Assembly: GCA_964458495.1 (NCBI GenBank)
Contig: CAYWJB010000008.1
Location: 1 to 64,000 of the forward strand
Reading direction: 5' to 3'
Source: JANWVO01 sp964458495
Lineage (GTDB): Bacteria > Acidobacteriota > Terriglobia > Bryobacterales > Bryobacteraceae
Length of the DNA: 64,000 nt
This document shows, piece by piece, positions 1-9,242 of this stretch (positions are counted from its first letter, which is position 1; each line of letters opens with the position of its first letter). The position numbers and the translations under genes are program-made. The notes below the pieces were generated by a model, which was not told the origin of the DNA, searched no databases, and saw only the letters and a list, made by a program, of their open reading frames with translations.

Positions 1-47
1 TGATGCAAAACCCGTCAGCCCCGGAGGGTTGACAAGGTCGCTCCATA

Positions 48-3000
48 TCAGAAGTCCAGCCGGAGGCCCATGGTGATGAGGCGCGGGCCGAGTTGCGGTG
101 CGGTCGGCCGGCCGAAGTTGGCGTTGCCGATGGTGCCCACCACGCCGCCGAAGTTGGTGCGGTTGAACGCGTTGAAGGCGTCGGCGCGGTAGGTGAGCGT
201 GACCGGGTTCTTGTCGTTCTGCCACAGCGTGGTCTTCTTGACGATGCCGATGTTGTCGGAGAAGACCGGCGGCTGCCGGAATTCGTTGTGGAAGAACGCC
301 GCCGTGCCGAGCGTGAACGGGGCGGCAGCCTGCCAGGCGGCGGGGTTCAGCCACCGCGTGGAGGGGTTGTTCGGATCCAGCGTCGTACGGTCGATGCCCG
401 TGCTGACCTGCGCGCCGGGCACTTGCACTGCCTTGGTCTGGCCAGCGAAGATCACGCCGGACCCGAGCGGGTTGCCCGGTGTGACAATCTGGATCAGATT
501 GCCCACCGCCCAGCGGTGCGCCGAGCTCAGGGTCCAGTTCGAGACCAGGGCGTTGACCAGTGGGTTGGTGTTGCCGAGCCACTTCTTGCCCTTGCCGAGC
601 GGCAGGGTGTAGGTGAGCAGCATGGTGCCCACGTGCGGCTGGTCAAAGGGCATATAGCTCTTCGAATCCGCGATGTTGTAGTAGTCCTGCGGCGTGGCCG
701 TGCCGAACTGCGAAAAGATCTGGCGGAAGTGGGCCTGGCCCAGGGACTTCGACCACACGTACGTGCCCAGCATCTGGAAGGCGCCGTAGCGGCGCTCCAC
801 CTTGAGCTGGAGCGAATCGTACCAGGTGCGGCCCACGCCGGCGTTGCGGCTGTAGACGGAGAGGTACTGCGGATACGGGCGCAGCGCCTGTGCCACCGAC
901 GGGATGCGGCCCGCGTTGGCAGCCTGGAAGCTGGCGATGAAGCCGGGGTAAGGCTCGGTGATGCCCGCCGCCACGGCCTCCGGACTGTTGATGGGGCGCC
1001 CGAGGACCGAACCCAGTTGCAGGAAGCTGGTGGGCAACTGGTTCAGATCCACGGTGGAGTTCAGGTAGCGGCCGCGGTTGCCCTGATAGGCGATGTCGAA
1101 CAGCCAGTTCTTGAACTCGTGCTGGATGTTGAAGCTCCAGGTCTGGATGCGTGGCGCCTTGCCGAAGGTCGGCCCCATGTAATCGGCGTTGAGGAAGTTG
1201 GCAATCGTCGGGTCGAGGTTCGGCGGCGGCTTGTAACCGGGCCGGATAGGGATGCCACCGTCCCAACTGAGCACCGGGTTGAAACCGTCGCTCTCCAGCG
1301 CGTTCTGGGCGAAGAAGCCGAGCCGGCAGCCGCAGCCGCCGTTGCCGAGCGTCTGGTAGTAAATGCCGTAGCCGCCGCGGAGCACGGTCTTTTCGAACAG
1401 CTTGAATGCGAAGCCGGCGCGCGGCCCGACATTGGTCCAGTCGGTGGGGAAGGTGCGCGGCGTGCCTGTGCGGCCGGCGCCCTGTCCGGCGAAAATGTAG
1501 GCGCCGGGGCGTCCGGCGGCGCCGGGGTTCGACACGCGCGGGTCGAAGGTGGAATAGCCGTTGGGGATGTGCCAGCCGATGGGCACCTCGTAGCGCATGC
1601 CGAGGTTGAGAGTGAGGCGGTCGGTCACGCGCCAGTTGTCCTGGAAGTAGCCCGCGACATAGCGGTACTTGACCGGATCAAACAAGACCGGCGGAACCAC
1701 GCGGTCAGCCGAGTCCACCGCCCCGAGCAGCAGACTGGCGAACTCGTGGCCGGTCGAGCCGGTGGTGGCCAGCGACATGGCCGTCTGCCGGCGGTTGAAG
1801 ACGTAGCGGCCGTTGGCGCCGGCATAGTCGCGCCCCAATGTGCTCAGCCATCGCGCGTCCCAACCGAACTTGAACTCATGCCTGCCGCGGAGCCAGCTGT
1901 AGCCCTGCGTCACCATGAAGGTGTCGTTGTCCTGCCCGCCGTTGTCCACCTTGCCGTCCTGCACGCCGTAAGGTGACAGCCCGGCGGCGCCGGAGAACTG
2001 GATGCGCGGCAGGGCATCCCAGTCGCCGGTCAGGCCCGGGATGCCGAGCTTCGAGCCCCAGCCGCGCTGGTTCGGGTTGCGCCAGTACTGCCGCGTGGCG
2101 GACGCCGAGATATTGGTCACCGCCAGCAGGTTCGGCTTGAGGCTCATCACATAGTTGAAGCGCACGTTCCAGGGCTTTTGCCCGTTCTGCAACCCGTTGC
2201 CGATGGGGCCGGGGAAGTTGGTCGTGTCGTTCTGGAGCTGGTCTTCGCGCGTCAGGAAGAAACTGGCGCGCTGCGTGGGCGAGAAGTTGTGGTCAAACTT
2301 CAGGCTCCAGATCGTGCGGTCGAACACGCTGGTCGAGACGAAGTTGTAGTTCTGCGCCAGCCGCGCCGCGTTCGGGTCCGGGATCAGCGGCAGCAGGTTC
2401 TTCGATACGCTGCTGAAGCGCGCTTGCGGGATCTGCTGGTTGGGGAAAGGAGCGCGGACGCCATTGCTCACTGTGAGGGGATCGTAGATGGTGGGGACCC
2501 CCGCCTCATCGAAGCTGCCCTGCTTCATGCGGGCTGTGGGCACGGTGAGAACCGGGAAACCGAGCGAGGCGGGGCGGATGTCCTTCGTGTAGGTGAAGAA
2601 CCAGAATGTCCTGTTCTGGCCGTTGTAAACCCTGGGAATGTAAACGGGGCCGCCAATTGCGCCGCCGGTCTCGTTGAAGCGCTCCTTCGGGCGCGCGCGG
2701 CCGAGCGAGTTGAATTGCCAGCTGTTGGCGTTCCAGATGTCGCGGCGCATGTTGTGGAAGACGGTGCCGTGGAGCCAGTTTCCGCCGCTCTTGCTGACAT
2801 ACATCTCCACGCCGCCGCCAAAGCGGCCGTACTCTGCGCTGAAGGTGCCGGTGATCAGTTTGAACTCCCCGAAGATCTCCGCCGACGGGAAGTTGAACAC
2901 CGTGCCGCCGGACTCCGGGATCGTGAGCGATCCGCCGTCAACCATGACCTCCTGCGCGCGCCCGCCCGATCCGGAAACCGACATCTCGCCAAAGCCTGCC

Positions 3001-3503
3001 GTGTAGCCCGGCATATACTGCACGAAGACGCGCGGGTTGCGGATGCCGCCGGTGAACAGCGGCAGGTTGTCCATGAACTGCGGGGAAAAGTTCTGCCCGC
3101 GCTCGCTTGTGGTCGCCTCAAGCACAGGGACCTCGGCGGTGACCTCCACCGTTTGCTGCACGTCGCCGAGTTCGAGTTGCAGGTTCAGATCCAGACGCTG
3201 CGCCACGCGCACCTCGACGCCGGCTCGCGTCAGCCGCTTGAATCCTGTGACCTCCACCGTGATCGTGTATGTCCCCACGGGGAGTGTCGGGAAGACGTAC
3301 ACGCCCGCCTCGGAGGTGATCGCTTCATACTTCGTTTGCCGCGCGACGTCGGTGGCGACGACCTTCGCCGCGGGCACCACGGCGCCGTTCGGGTCGGTCA
3401 CCAACCCCGCGATAGAGCCTGTGGCGAGCTGCCCGAGCGCCATCGCTGGAACCAGCACCATCAACGCGGATGCAAAAATGGTCAGCCTCACTGCTGCATG
3501 CAT
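48..3503 (-). CDS. TonB-dependent receptor, Oar-like, with carboxypeptidase-regulatory-like domain
   Basis: Predicted outer-membrane TonB-dependent transporter of about 1151 residues. I chose the ATG at 3503 because AGGAGG lies a few bases upstream and the product then begins with a clean signal peptide ending near ALGQ (about residue 25); the frame is open 105 bases further but without such signals. Residues about 26-115 form a carboxypeptidase-regulatory-like (CarboxypepD_reg) beta-sandwich (GSIAGLVTDPNGAVVP), followed by a plug domain and a long barrel ending in the aromatic residue F (GLRLDF). This architecture is typical of large acidobacterial receptors; the substrate is unknown, with polysaccharide or peptide fragments a guess from the family. 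No SusD-like partner is adjacent. A good sigma-70 promoter lies upstream. Third-position bases on its coding strand are C-rich, unlike the other minus-strand receptor in this window. Confidence 0.9.
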   Translation of the reverse strand: MHAAVRLTIFASALMVLVPAMALGQLATGSIAGLVTDPNGAVVPAAKVVATDVARQTKYEAITSEAGVYVFPTLPVGTYTITVEVTGFKRLTRAGVEVRVAQRLDLNLQLELGDVQQTVEVTAEVPVLEATTSERGQNFSPQFMDNLPLFTGGIRNPRVFVQYMPGYTAGFGEMSVSGSGGRAQEVMVDGGSLTIPESGGTVFNFPSAEIFGEFKLITGTFSAEYGRFGGGVEMYVSKSGGNWLHGTVFHNMRRDIWNANSWQFNSLGRARPKERFNETGGAIGGPVYIPRVYNGQNRTFWFFTYTKDIRPASLGFPVLTVPTARMKQGSFDEAGVPTIYDPLTVSNGVRAPFPNQQIPQARFSSVSKNLLPLIPDPNAARLAQNYNFVSTSVFDRTIWSLKFDHNFSPTQRASFFLTREDQLQNDTTNFPGPIGNGLQNGQKPWNVRFNYVMSLKPNLLAVTNISASATRQYWRNPNQRGWGSKLGIPGLTGDWDALPRIQFSGAAGLSPYGVQDGKVDNGGQDNDTFMVTQGYSWLRGRHEFKFGWDARWLSTLGRDYAGANGRYVFNRRQTAMSLATTGSTGHEFASLLLGAVDSADRVVPPVLFDPVKYRYVAGYFQDNWRVTDRLTLNLGMRYEVPIGWHIPNGYSTFDPRVSNPGAAGRPGAYIFAGQGAGRTGTPRTFPTDWTNVGPRAGFAFKLFEKTVLRGGYGIYYQTLGNGGCGCRLGFFAQNALESDGFNPVLSWDGGIPIRPGYKPPPNLDPTIANFLNADYMGPTFGKAPRIQTWSFNIQHEFKNWLFDIAYQGNRGRYLNSTVDLNQLPTSFLQLGSVLGRPINSPEAVAAGITEPYPGFIASFQAANAGRIPSVAQALRPYPQYLSVYSRNAGVGRTWYDSLQLKVERRYGAFQMLGTYVWSKSLGQAHFRQIFSQFGTATPQDYYNIADSKSYMPFDQPHVGTMLLTYTLPLGKGKKWLGNTNPLVNALVSNWTLSSAHRWAVGNLIQIVTPGNPLGSGVIFAGQTKAVQVPGAQVSTGIDRTTLDPNNPSTRWLNPAAWQAAAPFTLGTAAFFHNEFRQPPVFSDNIGIVKKTTLWQNDKNPVTLTYRADAFNAFNRTNFGGVVGTIGNANFGRPTAPQLGPRLITMGLRLDF

Positions 3504-3549
3504 GGAGCCTCCTGAAACCTTGACTTCCGGCTGCTGCCGGATGTGCCGC

Positions 3550-3578
3550 AGTAAATCATACGCTCTGGCGGGTGTCAA
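3550..3578 (-). promoter_or_regulatory. sigma-70 promoter for the TonB receptor at 48-3503
   Basis: On the minus strand a perfect TTGACA (3573-3578) is followed after 17 bases by TTTACT (3550-3555; 4 of 6 match to TATAAT). It lies about 47 bases upstream of the receptor start at 3503. Spacing is ideal; the function is inferred from the consensus only. Confidence 0.55.
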
Positions 3579-3693
3579 GGGGCCATAAGTCCGCAACCCC
3601 CCATGCAAACCAATGGTTACGGAGCTGGATGTCTGTTTGTTTCAAGAATTTTTCCGCTGCCGCGCCAAACCGGAACAGCGATCCGGACCAGCG

Positions 3694-4761
3694 CTACACG
3701 GTTTGCGTCACCTTGGACAACCCGCGCGGCTGATCCGGATTGAGGCCCTTGACACCCGCCAGCGAAGCCGCAAAGAGCTGCGCCGGGATGATGTAGGGGA
3801 TCGGAGTGAAGACGTCCACCGGCAGTCCAGAGGCGGATTTCCGGCCGCCGGCGCCCAGGCGCGCCGGCACGGTGATGGCTTCGCGTGGCGCTTCGCCGTT
3901 GGAGCGGTCCGTCACCACCAGCGTCTCGGCCTGAAGCTGAGCGAGCCGTTCCAACAGGGAGCGAATGCCGGGCCATGTGACTCCGGACGGCGCGAACAGG
4001 AAGGCCGGGAAAGACCGGCCCACCATGGCGATCGGCCCGTGCAGGAGATCAGCTTGCGAGAACCGTTCCGCCACGATGTAGCAGGTCTCCATCAACTTCA
4101 AGGCCCATTCGAAGGCGTTCGCGTAGTTCAGCCCGCGCCCCACGACTACGGCATGATCCATGAAGCGGTAGCGCTCTGCCCGGGCGTCGACCTCCGCCTC
4201 GAGCTTCAGCGCGGCGGCGGCGGCGGCGGGCAGGGCTTCGAGGTCGCGGGTCTCGATGGGGGCCCCCAGCGCGCGCGCCAGCAGGTAGAACGCCATCAGC
4301 TGGCCTGTATAGGTCTTGGTGGCGGCGACGCTCTTCTCCTTGCCGGCGCGGACCAGCAGCACATGATCGGACAGCCTCGCCATGCTGCTGCCCGCCTCGT
4401 TGGTGATGCCGAGTGTGACGGCGCCGTGGCGGCGCCCCTCCTCGAGAACCATGTTGGTGTCGGTGGATTCGCCCGACTGCGAGATGCCCGCCAGCAGCGC
4501 TCCCTCCAGATGCAGCGGAGCGTGATACAGCGTGGAGACCGAGGGCGCCGCCAGCGAAACGGGAATGCCGGTGGTGATCTCGATCAGGTACCGTCCGAAC
4601 TGCGCCGCGTTGTCGGATGTGCCGCGCGCCGCCAGCACCACGAGCCGTGGACGCTGCTTCTCGAAGCGACGCCGCAGCGTCTCCGCCTGCCGCAGGCCGG
4701 ACCGCAGCGTCCTTTCGAGTGCCTCCGGCTGCTGGCGGATCTCTCCGAGCATGATGGACAT
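3694..4761 (-). CDS. SIS-domain sugar isomerase/aminotransferase-like protein (GlmS isomerase half without glutaminase)
   Basis: Product of 355 residues with two SIS (phosphosugar-binding) domains. The ATG at 4761 is preferred because GAGGAGG sits 8 bases before it and the resulting N-terminus MSIMLGEIRQQPEAL matches this family; an upstream in-frame ATG lacks such support. Visible motifs are ARGTSDNA (about 45-52) and SQSGES (94-99), which bind the sugar phosphate in GlmS, and the C-terminal DQPRGLSKVT resembles the GlmS C-tail. The glutamine amidotransferase domain is absent, so the protein probably acts as an ammonia-dependent or deaminating ketose-amine isomerase (AgaS/GlmS-like). The next gene downstream is a receptor; an amino-sugar link is inference. 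Confidence 0.85.
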   Translation of the reverse strand: MSIMLGEIRQQPEALERTLRSGLRQAETLRRRFEKQRPRLVVLAARGTSDNAAQFGRYLIEITTGIPVSLAAPSVSTLYHAPLHLEGALLAGISQSGESTDTNMVLEEGRRHGAVTLGITNEAGSSMARLSDHVLLVRAGKEKSVAATKTYTGQLMAFYLLARALGAPIETRDLEALPAAAAAALKLEAEVDARAERYRFMDHAVVVGRGLNYANAFEWALKLMETCYIVAERFSQADLLHGPIAMVGRSFPAFLFAPSGVTWPGIRSLLERLAQLQAETLVVTDRSNGEAPREAITVPARLGAGGRKSASGLPVDVFTPIPYIIPAQLFAASLAGVKGLNPDQPRGLSKVTQTV

Positions 4762-4847
4762 GGGATGAACCTCCTCGGGAAAGGCGCAGGGGCTCTGCGC
4801 CATTCACGCTGAAGTCACTATGATCGCATTCTGCGGCCGCGCCAGAT

Positions 4848-6431
4848 TCATTCGAGCGGAGTCAAGGGGCGCCCCTCGCTGCCTGTCCGCAGGGGGTAGA
4901 CGGGCATCTCCACCGGCGGCAGCGCCTCCAGGCGCGGCCGCACCGCCAGCACCAGTTGGGTGCGCTCCAGCGCCCGGTTGTCGCTCCGCAGCCCGGGCAG
5001 CAGGGACAACAGCGGCAGCCCGCTCCAGCTCTGCGTGATGGCCTCGCTGGCCACGCCAGCCAGAATGGCTGTTTGCTGAAAAGTGGTCCGCAGCTGCGAG
5101 GCGAAGCGGCGCTGCGAGATGACAGGGACCCCGTTCAGCGCCTCGCCAGTCAACGACTTGAACTCCGCCTCCAGTTCGAGGGTCACTTCGCGCGCATTGT
5201 GAACCCGCGGCGTCACCTTCAACACCACGCCCAGCTCCTCAAAGTTCACCGTAGGAGGAAGGCGGTAGCCGCCAGCGTCATCCGAAGGGCCGAAGAACCC
5301 GGCCGTCAGAACCGGGTAGCGATCGCCGATGTGGAGCACCGCCTGTTCGCCGTCGAGAGTTCTGAGCTGGCTCTGGAGCAGCGTGCGGCTCTGTCCGCGG
5401 GAGAGCGCTGCGAACAGGTCGGCGTCGATCACAGTGACTGCCACCCGGGTCTTGCCGCCGCCGAAAGCCGCCATCCGCGATGCGTCCACTTGCGGCTCAT
5501 AGGCGAACGGCGTTGGGTTGGAGGCGAAGGCGAGCGGATAGGACGACCGCGCCCTGAGCCCCGCGCTCAGGTCCGACCGCTCCGTGACGGCGATCAGTTC
5601 CACCTCGATCGTGACCTGCGCCTTGTGGGTCATGAGCTGCTCGAACAGCAGCACCGCCGGGCGCAGCCGCGACACGCGGTCGCGGAAGAGCACCAGGCGG
5701 CGGTTCATGTCAATGCCGATGCGGGGCACGTCCATCGCCGTCTGCACAGCACGCGCCATCTCCTGCACGTCCTGCGCCTTCAGCGACTCAGGCAACGGCA
5801 CCAGCAGGTTCATCACCGGTTCAAGCTGCCTGCGCTTCTCGGGCGTGTCCTTCACGACCAAAGCCCGCCGGCGCCCCAGTGGGACCAGGAAGGACCCGGT
5901 CACCGCCTCCGCCGCGCGCAAGGCCTCGCGCCAGCCGGCATTTGGAAGTTCGAAACGGACCGGCGGCCCTTCGGGGTAGTCCGGATCGAAAACGGTCTCT
6001 ATGCCGTAGGCGCGGCCCACCAGCTCGAACAAACGCCTCGGAGGTTCGCGCAGCCGGAAGCTCTGCGGGCTTTCCGCGCCCTGCAACCGCGGCGGCGGCA
6101 GCATCCGGCGCGCCTCAACCAGTTCCGCGGGCGTGATGGCGAACTCCGGCGACAGAGTTTCGGGCGCGGGATCACCCGCTGCTGCGGGAGCCGGCGCCGG
6201 GGAGAGCGCGGCCAGTGCGCTCGTGCGCAGCGCCTGCGAGTAGTTCCAGTATTCGGCGGTATTTGGCGCCAGGGCCACGGCCTGCGACGCCTTCAGATAC
6301 GCTTCCGCCATGTCGCCGCGCCGTTCGGCGCGCCGCGCCGCCTCGTACAAAGACGCCGCCTTGTCCGCCCCTAGCGCCGCCGGGGCGGCCAGGAGGGCGA
6401 TCGCCAGCCAAATGACACACTTCTGCGGCAC
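4848..6431 (-). CDS. secretin-family protein (GspD/PilQ type II/III secretion homologue)
   Basis: About 527 residues from a GTG at 6431, chosen because it directly precedes a signal peptide (VIWLAIALLAAPAALGA) and avoids overlap with the divergent gene; the frame is open to 6536. There is a short alpha-helical repeat-like N-terminus (about 20-80), a low-complexity linker, then N0/STN and N1-like segments (LVGRAYGIETVFDPDY; QDVQEMARAVQTAMDV) and a C-terminal secretin domain (QVTIEVELIAVT, VLKVTPRVH, LLPGLRSDN). Secretins form gated outer-membrane rings for type II secretion, type IV pili or phage export. It is shorter than many GspD/PilQ proteins, and no GspE, PilB, pseudopilin or inner-membrane platform gene is in the window. 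The only neighbour that could cooperate is the AAA+ ATPase transcribed divergently from 6518. Confidence 0.8.
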   Translation of the reverse strand: MPQKCVIWLAIALLAAPAALGADKAASLYEAARRAERRGDMAEAYLKASQAVALAPNTAEYWNYSQALRTSALAALSPAPAPAAAGDPAPETLSPEFAITPAELVEARRMLPPPRLQGAESPQSFRLREPPRRLFELVGRAYGIETVFDPDYPEGPPVRFELPNAGWREALRAAEAVTGSFLVPLGRRRALVVKDTPEKRRQLEPVMNLLVPLPESLKAQDVQEMARAVQTAMDVPRIGIDMNRRLVLFRDRVSRLRPAVLLFEQLMTHKAQVTIEVELIAVTERSDLSAGLRARSSYPLAFASNPTPFAYEPQVDASRMAAFGGGKTRVAVTVIDADLFAALSRGQSRTLLQSQLRTLDGEQAVLHIGDRYPVLTAGFFGPSDDAGGYRLPPTVNFEELGVVLKVTPRVHNAREVTLELEAEFKSLTGEALNGVPVISQRRFASQLRTTFQQTAILAGVASEAITQSWSGLPLLSLLPGLRSDNRALERTQLVLAVRPRLEALPPVEMPVYPLRTGSEGRPLTPLE

Positions 6432-6517
6432 GGATCCGTAACATTGACGCGCGGACCCGCCGCATCGTGCAGGCGGCGGGCTAAACTCCCCGGCCGCTTC
6501 CGCCGATCTCAGGGGTG

Positions 6518-7774
6518 ATGTCCTCCCTGGCAGCACCCCGTACGGCGTTCGCCCCGCCCATCCCCCAGACGTTCGACGAACTGGGCGTGCCTCAGTCCCT
6601 GGTGATCGACCTGTTCCTGCGCCGCACGCTGATCGAGGGTTTCAGCACGCTGGAGAGCCTCGGCAAGTCCCTGCGCGTCTCCATCGCCATCGTCGACCAG
6701 GTGTTCCGGCAGTTGCGCCAGCAGCAGATCGTCGAGGTCAAGGGGATGGTCGGCAACGACTACCAGTTCGTGCTGACCCAGGCAGGAAAGCAGATGGCGG
6801 CCGACCGCTTCCAGATCTCCCAGTACGCCGGCGCATGTCCCGTCTCGCTCCGCGACTACACGGCGGCCACCAAGCGCCAGACGGCGCGCGTGCACATCGA
6901 CCGCCGGTCGCTGCGCGCGGCGTTCTCCGACCTGGTGGTTCCGGACCGGCTGCTGGATCAACTGGGACCTGCGCTGATCTCGCAGAATTCGATCTTTCTG
7001 TACGGGCCTTCCGGCAACGGCAAGACCTCGATCGCCGAACGTATGCTGCGCGTGTACGAGGACGCCGTCTTCATCCCCTACGCAGTCGAGGTGGACAACC
7101 AGATCATCAGCCTCTACGATCCGGTGGTCCACCACCGTGTGGAACTCGAAGATCCGGATGTGGACCCCCGCTGGGTGCTCTGCAAGCGCCCCTGCATCGT
7201 CGTCGGCGGCGAGCTGATCCCCTCGATGCTGGAACTGCGCCTCGACGAGAGCTCGGGCATCTATGCCGCCCCGCTCCAGATGAAGGCCAACAACGGCATC
7301 TTCATCATCGACGACTTCGGCCGCCAGCTGATGAGCCCGCGCGACCTGCTGAACCGCTGGATCGTGCCGCTGGACCGCCGCGTCGACTACCTCACGCTGC
7401 GCTACGGCGTGAAGTTCCAGATCCCCTTCGAACTCATGGTGGTCTTCTCCACCAACCTGGACCCGTCCGACCTGGCAGACGAGGCATTCCTGCGCCGCAT
7501 CCAGAACAAGATCGAAATCGAGCCCGTCCAGCCGCAGGTCTTCGACATGATCTTCCAGCGCGTGGTGAGCACGCGCAACGTGCCCGCGGACTACGACAGC
7601 GCCGAATACCTGCGCAAGCTCTGCCTCTCGGACGGCCGCACGCAGTTGCGCGCCTGCTACCCGCTGGACATTCTCAACATCATCACTTCGATCTGCCAGT
7701 ACGAGAATCGCCCGGTGCAGATCACCAAGGCGGAACTCGAGCGCGCGGTGCACCTGTACTTCGCCCGAAGTTGA
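6518..7774 (+). CDS. AAA+ ATPase with N-terminal winged-helix-like domain
   Basis: About 418 residues. A GTG (6515) and an ATG (6518) are adjacent; I take the ATG. Residues about 15-110 look like a winged helix (SLGKSLRVSIAIVDQVFRQL ... IVEVKG), followed by an AAA+ core: Walker A GPSGNGKTS (about 163-171), Walker B IFIIDD (about 260-266), sensor-1-like VVFSTN (about 308-313) and a downstream arginine pair (FLRRIQNK). It belongs to a widespread, poorly characterised family of predicted ATPases that I recall as often lying near type IV or Tad pilus and secretin genes. It starts 86 bases from the divergent secretin gene, which is compatible with a role in assembly of that secretin; no biochemical role is established here. 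Confidence 0.8.
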   Translation: MSSLAAPRTAFAPPIPQTFDELGVPQSLVIDLFLRRTLIEGFSTLESLGKSLRVSIAIVDQVFRQLRQQQIVEVKGMVGNDYQFVLTQAGKQMAADRFQISQYAGACPVSLRDYTAATKRQTARVHIDRRSLRAAFSDLVVPDRLLDQLGPALISQNSIFLYGPSGNGKTSIAERMLRVYEDAVFIPYAVEVDNQIISLYDPVVHHRVELEDPDVDPRWVLCKRPCIVVGGELIPSMLELRLDESSGIYAAPLQMKANNGIFIIDDFGRQLMSPRDLLNRWIVPLDRRVDYLTLRYGVKFQIPFELMVVFSTNLDPSDLADEAFLRRIQNKIEIEPVQPQVFDMIFQRVVSTRNVPADYDSAEYLRKLCLSDGRTQLRACYPLDILNIITSICQYENRPVQITKAELERAVHLYFARS

Positions 7775-7802
7775 GCGCGGCGGCAGCGCGCGGCGCAGGA
7801 GG

Positions 7803-7820
7803 GGCGCCGCCTTCGGCGCC
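7803..7820. terminator. short GC hairpin between convergent genes
   Basis: A 7-bp perfect stem GGCGCCG/CGGCGCC with a CCTT loop lies in the 54-base gap between the convergent AAA+ gene (stop 7774) and the broken gene ending at 7829. There is no T-tract on either side, so terminator function is only suggested by position. Confidence 0.3.
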
Positions 7821-7828
7821 GCGCCGGC

Positions 7829-8885
7829 TCACTTCTTCGGTGCGGTTTCTGCGGGCGCCGCCTTCACGGCAGCGGCGGGCCTGGCTGGCGAAACCGGCGC
7901 TGCCGTGGCCGCCGGCGCCGGAGGATTCAGTTCCTTCAGCCATTCCTCCGCGAATGCGACGGCGGCCAGCGTTGGCTCCTTGCCGTTGCGGTAGATGAGC
8001 TTCCACAGATTGCTTCGCTTCTCATACTTGGGGTCTGTGAAGACCTGCACGCCGCCCCGTGGGGCCGTCTGGGCATCGAAGTCCACCGTCTTCGCCGTCC
8101 GGACGAACTGCTCGAGCGTGTTGCGGACCACCGCCTTGCCGCAGTGCCGGTCATAGAGCTGTTGCGCCCGCTCTTTGCGCACCTTGTCGGCCTCGGCCTC
8201 CGACAGCGTCTTGCCGTAGGCTTCCGTGTAGCCGTTGGCCACACATCGAAATGCCTGCAAACGGAAGCGCTCGGGGTTGGCCGTCTCCAGAGCGGCTGCA
8301 TCGTCGAGGCACTTATTGACCCCGGGGGCGACATGGGCCAACGTTTGGCGATGCCCTTGCACATCTCTCTTCACCTCGTCCAGCGGCTTGGTGAAGAACG
8401 GCCAGGCCTGCCGAGCCCACCCTCTGTTGCAAATCAAGGAACTCCTGCATGAACTTCTCGTTTCCCATGACGGCGGGGTTTGCGCTGATTTGCCGTTCCA
8501 TTTCCTTCAACCGCGCTTTCGGATCGGGCCCTGGCGGGGGCAGCCGCAGTCCATGATTGACAGCGCCCAGTTGCAGCGCAATTTTCTGGTCGTGCGCCCC
8601 CAGAACAGCATCTGACATGACGATCTGTTTCACCAGGGGCAAGGTGGTTTGCAAGGCTGCCACTCTCGCCTGGGCGTCCAGTTGCCTGTAGACGCGGTTT
8701 GCCGGCACGGAAACGAGCCCTTCCAATCCGCCTTCCGAATGCCCGAACGCCGCCATCGAATCCAGCAGCGAGCGGAGCCTGGAAACGACGGTTGCATCGT
8801 CGGTCCGGTAGTCCGCCGGAAACGTCTGCGCGCAGGCGAGCGTGCAGGCCAGGCAGCCCAGTCCAAGCAGTCTCCCCATAGTCAT
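7829..8885 (-). pseudogene. secreted protein of unknown function, split by a +1 frameshift
   Basis: The first part reads from ATG 8885 (AGGAGGGG about 10 bases upstream) with a signal peptide MTMGRLLGLGCLACTLACAQ and continues sensibly to about NEKFMQEFLDLQQR near 8415-8425. From there the same frame turns into low-quality sequence ending at 8313, while the overlapping frame (open 8437 to 7829) continues in protein-like fashion (WPFFTKPLDEVKRDV ... CLDDAAALETANPERF ... WLKELNPP) and ends in an Ala/Pro-rich tail. The second frame has only a TTG and no ribosome site at its beginning. Joining them gives one exported protein of roughly 340-350 residues. I do not recognise the family. Either a real +1 lesion, programmed shift or a sequencing error; the first two cannot be separated by eye. 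Confidence 0.6.
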
Positions 8886-9242
8886 CTTCTGATGTCCCCT
8901 CCTCTGTGGAGCATCCCGGCGGGAGCGTACCCGCTCCAAGCCAATTCGGCCCTCTGCCAATGAACCGAAAACGCGGGCAGAATTGGCTCACACGGAAAGC
9001 GTTTCGCAGAGGGGCCGCTGCTCTGGTCCTCGCCCGGCGGGCCGGATCGGCGCAGGGGACAAACAAATCGGCCGGCTGCCGCCTGGGCTGGCAGCCGGCC
9101 TGCTGGAAGAAGACGAGGCGGAGTGGGCCTCAGGCGAGGAGAGTGGATGAATCCGTCCCGGTCTCCTGGCTGGCTCCAGAATACCGCGGATCCCGCCAAA
9201 TTGCAACAAAACTGGGTGAAAATGTTTCAACCAATCCGGTTT
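8886..9242. other. gene-free interval between broken secreted-protein gene and TolC genes
   Basis: No convincing coding sequence on either strand; frames that are open here lack ribosome sites and protein-like composition. It holds the upstream region of the minus-strand gene starting at 8885 and a strong hairpin terminator at 9070-9100 for the TolC-type genes. Confidence 0.6.
9070..9100 (-). terminator. rho-independent-type terminator after the tandem TolC genes
   Basis: Perfect 11-bp stem GGCCGGCTGCC / GGCAGCCGGCC with a 9-base loop. On the minus strand it is followed by GATTTGTTTGTCC, a T-rich run. It lies about 140 bases beyond the stop of the TolC-type gene at 9243. Confidence 0.75.
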
